Shown here in pieces: positions 52,762-59,388 of a stretch of DNA of 59,388 bases (positions are counted from its first letter, which is position 1; each line of letters starts with the position of its first letter). The translations under genes and the position numbers were made by a program. The stretch is from positions 1-59,388 of the forward strand of contig CAIWDF010000202.1 of NCBI GenBank assembly GCA_903911435.1, written 5' to 3'. Under the pieces are notes generated by a model that was not told the origin of the DNA, did no database searches, and saw nothing but the letters and a program-made list of their open reading frames with translations. The DNA comes from an uncultured Bacteroidota bacterium. GTDB lineage: Bacteria > Bacteroidota > Bacteroidia > 2-12-FULL-35-15.

Positions 52762-53792
52762 TAGTAATTGAAATTGGCCAATTGACTCCAAAGAATTGTT
52801 TCGCCTTTCAATTTGTTTTTATAAAAAAGGAGAGAGTCTTTGTTGGCGAAAGCTATTATGTTTCCATTCATTGGGCTAGAAAGGGAATCGCTCTTGAGAA
52901 GTAAGCTGCTAGTTTGTTGAACAAGTAAATGAGGAGAGGAGAAATCGACAAAATAAAAATCTTTGATTTCGGTGCTGCCGATATTTTTTTCTTGTAGATA
53001 AGAAAGGAGACAATTTATTTCATCGAACTTAAAAACTTTTCCTTTTAGTGTTAGAATTTCGGCACCAAACTTTGGGTCACTGATTGTCATCTTACAAAAC
53101 TGACAATTATCGATACCTAGCTTTATGGGTTTTGGATTGGAGGAACAAGATGTTATTGAAAATAACAATACCATAACTAATGAAAAAGAAACGATAGTGT
53201 TCATTTTTATTAAAGATTTGTTCTTAAAAAAATCGAACACAGTAGCCATAAGTAAAAGTGCTCCGACAGAAATAAAAATCCAACCGCCAATATCGGGAAT
53301 GGAATACGCACCAAAATTTAACAGCTGTTTGAATCCAATAAGAGGAGGTTGATACGCCATACCTGGAACTATAATAGCTGCATCTGGATTTAGGTTGTGA
53401 CCATAATTGTATTCCCATTGCCAAAAATCAGCCATGGCAATGATTCCAAAACTAACGAAAGCAATGCATAACGCGTAGAGCAGTTTTCGATTGCGAAAAA
53501 AAGCAGTAAGGATAAAGAAAGCCGCGAATGCGATAATGATATATGGCAAAATGGTGAATTCCATAAAATCGTTCGCATGAAGGGTTTTCATACCAATGTA
53601 ATGATTGAGTCCATTGATGATGTCGACATTACCACCCAATTTGTTAGCGTAAATGAGCATGCGCAATCCTTCGGGATATTGAGGAGCATCGAGATCGATA
53701 CGCCACATGGGAACAAAAAGAACAATTACCAAAGAAACGCTGGAAAGGAGTAAACTGTATCTAATCCAATTTTGAAAAGGGTTAGCTTTCAT
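52761..53792 (-). CDS. nosL: Membrane domain fused to NosL copper chaperone
   Basis: A 343-residue open frame with two parts. Residues 1-190 hold about five membrane helices with periplasmic loops (GLNHYIGMKTLHANDFME, MADFWQWEYNYGHNLNP) and resemble the membrane protein that in other Bacteroidota lies as a separate gene before nosL. Residues 197-343 are a complete NosL: its own signal-like helix (MNTIVSFSLVMVLL) with lipobox SITSC (Cys216), then the copper motif CQFCKM (Cys230, Cys233, Met235) and a FDEINCLL segment. NosL carries Cu(I) to NosD and NosZ. The internal lipobox means the fusion may be cleaved, or NosL may start at Met197 (53204). Confidence 0.85.
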   Translation of the reverse strand: MKANPFQNWIRYSLLLSSVSLVIVLFVPMWRIDLDAPQYPEGLRMLIYANKLGGNVDIINGLNHYIGMKTLHANDFMEFTILPYIIIAFAAFFILTAFFRNRKLLYALCIAFVSFGIIAMADFWQWEYNYGHNLNPDAAIIVPGMAYQPPLIGFKQLLNFGAYSIPDIGGWIFISVGALLLMATVFDFFKNKSLIKMNTIVSFSLVMVLLFSITSCSSNPKPIKLGIDNCQFCKMTISDPKFGAEILTLKGKVFKFDEINCLLSYLQEKNIGSTEIKDFYFVDFSSPHLLVQQTSSLLLKSDSLSSPMNGNIIAFANKDSLLFYKNKLKGETILWSQLANFNY

Positions 53793-53823
53793 AGCAAACG
53801 GAAGGGTTAAGAATAGTGAAATA

Positions 53824-53917
53824 AAAAAGGGTGAGCAGAAACTATTATGAAAAAATCACAAACAATTTTTACTTTTTATAGAAAGCCAATCATAATAATC
53901 AATCGACTCACCCCTTT
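53824..53917 (-). terminator. Two-tier stem-loop between nosZ and nosL
   Basis: In the minus-strand transcript AAAGGGGTGAG (53917-53907) pairs with CTCACCCTTT (53835-53826), followed by a U-rich tail. Inside, the complementary words TATTATGA (53843-53850) and TCATAATA (53890-53897) form a second stem. It can act as partial terminator or processing site, giving more nosZ than nosLDFY message. Confidence 0.65.
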
Positions 53918-53925
53918 AGTAATAG

Positions 53926-55920
53926 TTATTTTTTGTTGGTTTCGCCAACTAAAGGCATATTTTTTCCTGTACTAAACATTAATGGCACATTGCTTCCTGC
54001 AGGAGAAACGCGAACGTATCCTTGCATTTCTTGATGTAAAGCACTACAGAAATCGGAACAATAGAAAGGAGAAATACCTACTTTATCTGGTGTCCATTTT
54101 AAGGTTTGTGTTTCGCCTGGCATCACAAGTAACTCGCCATTGGTAGCACCTTTGATAGCAAAGCCATGTGGCACATCCCAATCTTGTTCTAAGTTAGTAA
54201 CGTGGAAATACACTTCGTCTCCCATTTTAATACCTTCAATATTATCAGGAGTTAAATGCGAACGAATAGCTGTCATGTAAACATCAACACGGTTTTTATC
54301 TCTTACTACTTTTGTTGCTCCTTCACCCATTGAAACATAAGGGTTTTTATTCTCTTCAATTTTAAATATTTTAAGAGAATTGTTTTTGATAAGATCAGCA
54401 GGTACAATTTGTGCGTAATGAGGTTCTCCAATAGTAGGGAAATCCAAAATCATTTGCATTTTGTCTCCGCTTATATCAAATAATTGAGCCGATTGAGATA
54501 ATTCAGGACCTGTAGGTAAATAACGGTCTTTAGTAATTTTATCGTACGCAACTAAGTATTTTGCATTTGGAGTTTTTGTATCGCCACCAGCAACACATAA
54601 GTGACCTACAGAATAGAATGTTGGTACACGATCTACAACTTTCAAATCTTTAATATTCCATTTTACAACTTCCGATGAAACAAACATTGAAGTGTAAGCA
54701 TTTCCTTTATTATCAAATTCAGTATGTAGTGGTCCTAATCCTGGTTTTTTAACCTCACCGTATAATACCGATTCGTATTTAAGAACAGGAATACCATCGA
54801 AATCGCCAACAAAATCTTTGGCAGCAATTGCTTTAATTAATTTGTCGAAACTAAACACTGGAATAATTGCAGCTAACTTTCCGCTACCAACAATGTATTC
54901 ACCTGTAGGATTAACATCGCAACCATGAGGAGACTTAGGACATGGGAAGAAATAACAAATATCTTTCAACTCTTTTGCGTCAAGTACTGTAACCTCTGTT
55001 CTTATTTCAGAAGTTGCTGAGTGTGTTTTGTCGCTATATGTATTGTGAGCATATTTTACTGGCATCTTTTTGCCTTTACCTGCTTTCAAATATTCTTCAG
55101 CTTTTTTCCAATTTACAGCCATGATAAAATCTTTGTCTTTTTGAGAAGCATTCACTTCTAACAAGGTATTTGCTTGCTCAGTATTATAACAAGAGAAGAA
55201 AAACCAACCATGCGAAACACCTTTTCCTGCACGACTTAAATCGAAATTAACACCAGGACATTGAAGTTGAAAAGCGATATCCATTTTACCATCTTCTTTT
55301 CCTACACTGATGAAACTTAGGTATCCTTTAAAGTTTTGTTTGTAGGTATTGATTGGCACATCGCCTTTATCATTGTCGGCAGGAACACTGAAACGAGTAC
55401 CTGCAACAACGTATTCAGTATTTTCAGTAATAAATGGAGAAGAGTGATTACCTGCACTATTTGGTAATTCAATAATCTCTTCGGTTCTGAATGTTTTTAA
55501 ACTAATACGAGCAACACGTGGTGTGTTGTTAGCATTTCCAAACACCCAACGGCCATCATAATCTCCGTTTGTTTTTGATAATTGAACGTGGTGCAAATCG
55601 TCCCAAGGCACAAAACCATGAGATGTATTTAACATCGGTTTGGTTTCTTCTGAATAACCCCATCCTTTTTCGGGATCAACAGAAAAGACAGGCATCACAC
55701 GAAGTAAACGACCTGAAGGTAAACCATAAACACTCATTTGTCCGCTGAAACCTCCGCTTACAAAATTATAGAACTCGTCATACTTGCCAGGGGCAACGTA
55801 TACTTTGGATGCGGCATCACCGCTAACTGCATTGCTCACACTTTTTGGCTTGCACGAATTAAAACTCATGGCGACACCTATGATAGCCAAAGAGAGAATT
55901 GGAAACTTGTAATTTTTCAT
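53926..55920 (-). CDS. nosZ: Nitrous oxide reductase, clade II (Sec-exported) type
   Basis: A 664-residue copper enzyme reducing N2O to N2. The leader has no twin Arg and ends in FNSC (Cys23), so export is by Sec and the protein is probably a lipoprotein, as in clade II NosZ. The seven-bladed propeller carries CuZ ligand motifs such as DDLHHVQ and PHGCDVNPTGEY. The cupredoxin domain has the CuA set Cys621, Cys625, His629 and Met632 (CSDFCSALHQEM) plus an upstream His (DVPHGFAI). Length and motifs are complete. It follows the cytochrome c gene by 30 bases. Confidence 0.96.
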   Translation of the reverse strand: MKNYKFPILSLAIIGVAMSFNSCKPKSVSNAVSGDAASKVYVAPGKYDEFYNFVSGGFSGQMSVYGLPSGRLLRVMPVFSVDPEKGWGYSEETKPMLNTSHGFVPWDDLHHVQLSKTNGDYDGRWVFGNANNTPRVARISLKTFRTEEIIELPNSAGNHSSPFITENTEYVVAGTRFSVPADNDKGDVPINTYKQNFKGYLSFISVGKEDGKMDIAFQLQCPGVNFDLSRAGKGVSHGWFFFSCYNTEQANTLLEVNASQKDKDFIMAVNWKKAEEYLKAGKGKKMPVKYAHNTYSDKTHSATSEIRTEVTVLDAKELKDICYFFPCPKSPHGCDVNPTGEYIVGSGKLAAIIPVFSFDKLIKAIAAKDFVGDFDGIPVLKYESVLYGEVKKPGLGPLHTEFDNKGNAYTSMFVSSEVVKWNIKDLKVVDRVPTFYSVGHLCVAGGDTKTPNAKYLVAYDKITKDRYLPTGPELSQSAQLFDISGDKMQMILDFPTIGEPHYAQIVPADLIKNNSLKIFKIEENKNPYVSMGEGATKVVRDKNRVDVYMTAIRSHLTPDNIEGIKMGDEVYFHVTNLEQDWDVPHGFAIKGATNGELLVMPGETQTLKWTPDKVGISPFYCSDFCSALHQEMQGYVRVSPAGSNVPLMFSTGKNMPLVGETNKK

Positions 55921-55950
55921 TTTTATATAATTTATTGTTTGTAATTAGAA

Positions 55951-56436
55951 TTATTTAACCCCATCGTTTTTACGCATAAACTCGAGAACAGCACGTGCAG
56001 CTTCATCAGTTAAACTTTGATTTGGCATACGTACCAAGCAAATTTCTAACTGAGCTTGTGCTGCAGGATCCTTGTTAATCATTTCATCCGTATTCGTAAT
56101 AAAATTCATAATCCATGCTGGTTGATAACGAGAGGTAACGCCTTTCCAACCTGGACCAACTAATTTTTCTTCTGTAAGTTTGTGGCATGCCGAACACTTA
56201 ACATCAAAGGTATTTTTCTTTCCTTCCTCGGCCATTGTTTCATCCAATTTTTCGGGAACTGTAACATCTTTAAATTTACCTTCTCCTCTTTTAGGGTCGT
56301 ATTGTTCGACACCGCCAGCAGCAGGGCTTTCATTAACAGCAGCAGCAGATTGGGTAGATTCTGATTTGTCGCCACCACAAGCTGCAATAAATAGAGCAAT
56401 GGAAAACAAGGAGGAAATGGTAATTATTTTTTTCAT
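55951..56436 (-). CDS. Lipoprotein c-type cytochrome, probable electron donor to NosZ
   Basis: A 161-residue mono-heme cytochrome. The signal ends in the lipobox IAAC (Cys20). An acidic/Ala-rich linker is followed by a class I cytochrome c domain with CSACH (Cys81, Cys84, His85), LVGPGWKGV and the probable distal ligand Met137 in VRMPNQSL. It is the first gene of the cytochrome-nosZ unit and most likely carries electrons to NosZ in the periplasm. Promoter and operator are at 56484-56529. Confidence 0.92.
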   Translation of the reverse strand: MKKIITISSLFSIALFIAACGGDKSESTQSAAAVNESPAAGGVEQYDPKRGEGKFKDVTVPEKLDETMAEEGKKNTFDVKCSACHKLTEEKLVGPGWKGVTSRYQPAWIMNFITNTDEMINKDPAAQAQLEICLVRMPNQSLTDEAARAVLEFMRKNDGVK

Positions 56437-56483
56437 ATTGATTTAAGAATTTTGTTTGATTACTTTTTATTTTTTATCGGGAG

Positions 56484-56529
56484 CAATAATAGAAATGTTT
56501 AAAAACGTGATTTATGCGTACAATCATAA
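56484..56529 (-). promoter_or_regulatory. Cytochrome c-nosZ promoter with Crp/Fnr-type operator
   Basis: The operator TTATGCGTACAATCATAA is at 56512-56529 (centre 56520.5). The minus-strand -7 box TATTATTG is at 56491-56484, starting 29.5 bases from the centre. The same spacing occurs at ric and fasciclin. A regulator bound near -42 would be a class II activator. Confidence 0.7.
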
Positions 56530-56553
56530 TTGCGTGATTATTATTAATTTTAA

Positions 56554-56583
56554 TTTGTAACGATAATATAATTGATAAGTTTG
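56554..56583 (+). promoter_or_regulatory. Promoter of the Crp/Fnr regulator gene
   Basis: TTTG (56554-56557), an 18-base spacer and TAAGTTTG (56576-56583) match the consensus. The nosZ operator lies about 70 bases upstream of the expected start, so autoregulation is possible. Confidence 0.55.
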
Positions 56584-56712
56584 CAGTATTGTTCGAGCTA
56601 GGTGTTGCAATAAAAAAGAAATGACATCTGTATTCGAGAGATGGTTATGACTAAAAAAAGAACATTGAAAAACAGAAATACTATTTATCAACTTTTCAGC
56701 TAATCAACAAGT

Positions 56713-57306
56713 ATGATTGATATCAACGTGATGCTTGCCTGGGGTGCAAATTACAAGAAGTATAAAGCTGGTGAAATTATTTTTCAGGAAGGTGGTGTGT
56801 GCAATTTTTATTTTCAATTGACAGACGGAAGAGTGAGATGGGTGAATTATAATCTCGATGGGAAAGAGTTTATACAAAGTATTATTGAACCGAATGAAAG
56901 TTTTGGAGAGCTCCCTCTTTTTGACGATGGACCTTATGCTGCAACAGCCTTAACGGATACCGATTCGTTGATTTTGCGATTACCGAAAGAGCTTTTTGTT
57001 CAGCTGCTCAAAGAAAATCCTGAAATAAATTTCGAGTTCAGTAGAGTGCTGGCTCACCGTCAGCGATATGAATTCATGCTTTTGAAAACGATGGCTTTTG
57101 AAAATCCAGAAGAAAGAGTGTGGGCATTGCTTTGTTATTATAGAAACAAGCCATGCAATGTGTACAAAGACCCTTATCTTGTGGACTTAACTCGACAGCA
57201 AATTGCAAATATGACTGGACTAAGAGTGGAAACGGTGATACGCGAAATAAAACACATGTGCGACAAAGGGAAACTGAAGATAAGTCGTGGAAAAGTTTTC
57301 ATGTAA
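56713..57306 (+). CDS. Crp/Fnr family transcriptional regulator
   Basis: A 197-residue regulator with an N-terminal cyclic-nucleotide-type beta-roll (GEIIFQEGGVCNFYFQLTDGRV, SFGELPLF), a long dimer helix and a C-terminal winged helix (LTRQQIANMTGLRVETVIREI, 159-179). Glu173 and Arg177 in the recognition helix are the spacing that contacts TGA in Crp/Fnr half-sites. The N-terminal Cys cluster of FNR is absent, so it is not an FNR-type 4Fe-4S sensor; NO sensing through heme, as in DNR, is possible. It is divergent from cytochrome c-nosZ and is the obvious candidate for the shared operators. Confidence 0.9.
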   Translation: MIDINVMLAWGANYKKYKAGEIIFQEGGVCNFYFQLTDGRVRWVNYNLDGKEFIQSIIEPNESFGELPLFDDGPYAATALTDTDSLILRLPKELFVQLLKENPEINFEFSRVLAHRQRYEFMLLKTMAFENPEERVWALLCYYRNKPCNVYKDPYLVDLTRQQIANMTGLRVETVIREIKHMCDKGKLKISRGKVFM

Positions 57307-57360
57307 ACAATAAATTTAAATACCGCACATGACCCCAAGCGTGCAGGTAAAACAAAAATT

Positions 57361-58596
57361 ATGCAAACATCTGTGAGTAAATGGCTACGAATAGCCTTTT
57401 TAAATTTAAATATCGTGGCATTAATAGGCATAGTGCTGCGTTACAAAATTGTTTTCGCCTTGCCTATCGTTGATCAAAAGCATTTGCTTCATGGGCATTC
57501 GCATTTTGCTTTTACCGGCTGGATAAGCGAAGCACTGATGACCCTGATTGTGGCTTGGCTCTGCGAGAATGTGAGTAAAGACGCGCTTAAACGATATTAT
57601 TGGATTCTGTTGCTCAATCTGGTGGCTGCTTATGGTATGCTCATCACTTTCCCTATCGAAGGATATGGTTTGTTTTCAATTAGCTTTTCTACCATGTCTA
57701 TCATTATTTCATACTTCTTTGCCGTCATGGTTTGGAAGGATTTGAACAAGGTTGAATTCAGAACCAATAGTATATTGTGGTTTAAGGCAGGAGTGATTTT
57801 TAATGCACTATCTTCATTAGGTGCATTTTCGCTTGCTTTTATGATGGCGAAGCATATTATTCATCAAAATTGGTATTTGTCGGCAGTGTATTTCTTTCTG
57901 CATTTTCAGTACAATGGATGGTTTTATTTTGTGTGTATGGGCTTACTCATGGATGTACTGCGAAAAAACAACATTACTAGCAAATGGTTGGTGTGGGTGT
58001 TCTGGATATTTACCGGAGCCTGCATACCTGCTTACTTTTTGTCCACCTTGTGGATGGAATTACCCATGTGGGTGTATGGTATAGTGGTTCTTTCGGCCTT
58101 AGGCCAATTGGTAGGTTGGGGTATCATCGTGGCTACTGTTTTCAAACAATGGGATAAATGGAAAACGGGTGTATCTGGAATTGGCAGGTACTTAATCCTT
58201 TTGTCGGGCTTTGCGCTCAGTCTTAAACTCCTGTTGCAACTCGCATCTACCTACCCTAGCCTTGGCACCATAGCGTTTGGTTTCCATCCCGTAGTTATCG
58301 GTTATTTGCATTTGGTATTGCTGGGTGTTATCACCGTTTTTATTATTGGATATGTGGTACTAAAGCAATATCTGAAGATGAATAATTACTTTACACGAGG
58401 TATCATCATCTTTGTATCAGGCATTGTCTTCAACGAAGTATTGCTGATGATTCAAGGCGTTTCGTTTATGCAATATATAACTTTGCCTTATGTGGATGTA
58501 TTGCTATTTGTGGCTGCAATAGTGATGTTTGTGGGAGTACTTTTTATGGTGATAAGTCAAACAAAAGCCGATTCGAGAATAGGCAGTAGCGAATAG
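57361..58596 (+). CDS. Heme-copper oxidase subunit I-like membrane protein of unknown function
   Basis: A 411-residue protein with about twelve membrane helices. Conserved His residues sit at helix positions: HLLHGHSHFAFTGW (41-54), HFQYNGWFYF in the middle and GYLHLVLLGV later. The pattern recalls subunit I of oxidases or NO reductase relatives, but I cannot confirm a full set of heme and copper ligands. It follows the Crp/Fnr gene by 54 bases, so they are probably cotranscribed. The last six codons (SRIGSS region) and the stop lie inside a heptamer repeat, so the C-terminus has been set by that repeat. Confidence 0.65.
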   Translation: MQTSVSKWLRIAFLNLNIVALIGIVLRYKIVFALPIVDQKHLLHGHSHFAFTGWISEALMTLIVAWLCENVSKDALKRYYWILLLNLVAAYGMLITFPIEGYGLFSISFSTMSIIISYFFAVMVWKDLNKVEFRTNSILWFKAGVIFNALSSLGAFSLAFMMAKHIIHQNWYLSAVYFFLHFQYNGWFYFVCMGLLMDVLRKNNITSKWLVWVFWIFTGACIPAYFLSTLWMELPMWVYGIVVLSALGQLVGWGIIVATVFKQWDKWKTGVSGIGRYLILLSGFALSLKLLLQLASTYPSLGTIAFGFHPVVIGYLHLVLLGVITVFIIGYVVLKQYLKMNNYFTRGIIIFVSGIVFNEVLLMIQGVSFMQYITLPYVDVLLFVAAIVMFVGVLFMVISQTKADSRIGSSE

Positions 58597-58617
58597 GCAG
58601 TAGCGAATAGGTATTAA
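58576..58617. repeat. Heptamer array (CGAATAG/GCAGTAG) overlapping a gene end
   Basis: AGAATAG, GCAGTAG, CGAATAG, GCAGTAG and CGAATAG run from 58576 to 58610. The stop codon of the upstream gene is the TAG of the third unit. Confidence 0.85.
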
Positions 58618-58686
58618 GGAAATTTTGCAATTAAGCAGTTGGCAATTGTAAAAACGCAACAAAGAAAAATGCTGCAACTAGGTCAG

Positions 58687-58818
58687 AGATTTCTCACTTC
58701 GTTCGAAATGACAGTTGTTTTCAGGAGGGGGTTAAACAAAAAAAGGCGGCAAAGCCGCCTTTTTTTGTTCCTATTACTAACACATGAATAGTGTCATTTC
58801 GAACGAAGTGAGAAATCT
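58687..58818. repeat. Perfect 27-bp inverted repeat around a terminator
   Basis: The left arm 58687-58713 (AGATTTCTCACTTCGTTCGA...) and right arm 58792-58818 are exact reverse complements, 78 bases apart. The arm contains the palindrome TTCGAA. A similar word family (TCATTTCGA...GAGAAATCT) is scattered through many Bacteroidota genomes, so this may be a REP/MITE-like element. Confidence 0.85.
58738..58766. terminator. Bidirectional terminator inside the inverted repeat
   Basis: AAAAAAAGGCGGC (58738-58750) and GCCGCCTTTTTTT (58754-58766) form a 13-base stem with an AAA loop. It serves the convergent genes on either side. Confidence 0.9.
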
Positions 58819-58920
58819 ACAACAACCAGCAGGAAAGAAATTTGTTTGCCCTTAACGAATAGGCACTAAGTTACACTATGCATTCGTATATTCGTATTTC
58901 GTAAAGACACCAAGCACACC

Positions 58921-58982
58921 CTATTCGCTAATCGCTATTCACTATTAAGCACCCCCTATTGCCTAATCGCTATTCGCTATTG
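58921..58982. repeat. Heptamer array in inverted orientation
   Basis: CTATTCG, CTAATCG and CTATTCA, then after a short break CTATTGC, CTAATCG, CTATTCG and CTATTGC. They are reverse complements of the array at 58576-58610 and end six bases before the next gene's stop codon. Confidence 0.85.
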
Positions 58983-58988
58983 CCTGTA

Positions 58989-59388
58989 TTAATCCACAGT
59001 GCACGAAGTTACCACCGAGTATTCGCTTGTTACATCACCAATCACCACAGCTACCCGGAAATAATAACGCACATTCGACAAAAGCCCATCAACGGTAACA
59101 CTAGCTGTAGTCGAAAACTTGCAATAGTCCCAATTAGCTCCATCGCCTATAATGGTAGCATTTTGCCATATATAGGCAACCCGTTTCCGTCCGGTTGTTA
59201 CCTTTTTGCGCAAAGTCACGGTATTCGCTTCGGTGCCTTTTTTGGCGCTTATGTCGGCAATGATGGGTTTGCCTTTCTTTTTGGTTTGGTACTCGGTAGA
59301 GTCTACCATTTCTTTTGCCAAATCATCGGGCAGACCGATAATTTTGGTTTGAATGTACATCACCATCACCTTGTTGGCAATGTCGAAA
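58989..59388 (-). CDS. Fibronectin type III-like domain protein, 5' end outside window
   Basis: The frame stays open to the right edge, so only the last 132 codons are seen and the N-terminus is missing. The C-terminal 80 residues (RKRVAYIWQNATIIGDGANWDY..., TVDGLLSNVRYYFRVAVVIGDV) look like a fibronectin type III module. This resembles the C-terminal domain of small Bacteroidota proteins often annotated as fibronectin domain-containing, some of which lie beside integration hot spots. No function can be given. Confidence 0.6.
   Translation of the reverse strand, partial: FDIANKVMVMYIQTKIIGLPDDLAKEMVDSTEYQTKKKGKPIIADISAKKGTEANTVTLRKKVTTGRKRVAYIWQNATIIGDGANWDYCKFSTTASVTVDGLLSNVRYYFRVAVVIGDVTSEYSVVTSCTVD

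Noticed and set aside
57361-58596. Nitric oxide reductase NorB
   Set aside because: Helix count and His motifs are suggestive, but I cannot find the full set of NorB heme and iron ligands or the glutamates, and there is no norC.

Overview
The window is a strongly AT-rich piece of a Bacteroidota chromosome. The evidence is three exported enzymes with type IX secretion C-terminal sorting domains, promoters with the Bacteroidota -7 box TAnnTTTG (often with a TTTG/TTG about 19-21 bases upstream), an S46 dipeptidyl peptidase, the rpmB-rpmG-DUF4295-ftsY gene string, and a flexirubin-type aromatic ammonia-lyase. The family below phylum cannot be fixed from the sequence; an environmental relative of Chitinophagales, Sphingobacteriales or Flavobacteriales is likely.

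Layout. 1-3.7 kb: the edge of an aryl-polyene/flexirubin-like locus (FabG fragment and tyrosine ammonia-lyase) divergent from a CrtI-type desaturase. 4-16 kb: a SiaC-like protein, biotin carboxylase, a secreted trypsin-like protease, a DUF7793 protein, RecQ, and a very large PAS/GAF histidine kinase with its receiver. 15.7-26.5 kb (minus strand): CinA, a secreted subtilase with a lipoprotein partner, cold-shock protein, YggS, DUF1015-SerA, a DUF6056 membrane protein and a secreted PHP-domain protein. 27.5-36.8 kb: DPP7-like peptidase, two unknown secreted proteins, ribosomal proteins L28 and L33, DUF4295, FtsY, a small envelope/stress cluster (YtxH, YqjE-like, unknown, LEA2-like), RimO and tRNA-Asp. 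37.5-39.9 kb: an apparent in-frame MlaE-MlaD deletion chimera, an old-yellow-enzyme reductase and a SOUL heme-binding protein, bracketed by two near-identical terminators. 39.9-45.2 kb: an NAD-type formate dehydrogenase (FdhA, NuoE-NuoF fusion, FdhD). 45.4-58.6 kb: a nitrous oxide/nitric oxide region with a DUF59 protein, a heme-copper-oxidase-like membrane protein, DUF2249 proteins, the di-iron repair protein Ric, a fasciclin lipoprotein, a truncated hemoglobin, nosY-F-D-L, clade II-like nosZ, a cytochrome c, a Crp/Fnr regulator and a second oxidase-like membrane protein. The window ends in a truncated fibronectin III-like gene.

How the genes work together. N2O respiration is nearly complete: NosZ, a c-type cytochrome as probable electron donor, NosL and NosDFY for copper-centre assembly, and a Crp/Fnr regulator. 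I find an 18-bp dyad of the form TTRTG-N8-CATAA at exactly the same distance (29.5 bases from dyad centre to the first base of the -7 box) in front of three promoters: cytochrome c-nosZ, ric and the fasciclin lipoprotein. This defines a small candidate regulon for N2O use and nitrosative stress. No nitrite reductase or canonical NO reductase is in the window. Formate dehydrogenase could supply electrons as NADH.

The least expected signal is in the spacers. Three gene-free regions (about 19.84-20.11, 26.87-27.15 and 37.03-37.26 kb) carry degenerate tandem arrays of unrelated sequence that all keep a 21-bp (or 2x21-bp) period and contain short dyads. Other spacers carry 7-bp period arrays (units like CGAATAG). 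The 58.58-58.98 kb spacer is a nested symmetric structure: inverted heptamer arrays outside, perfect 27-bp inverted arms inside, and a terminator hairpin at the centre.
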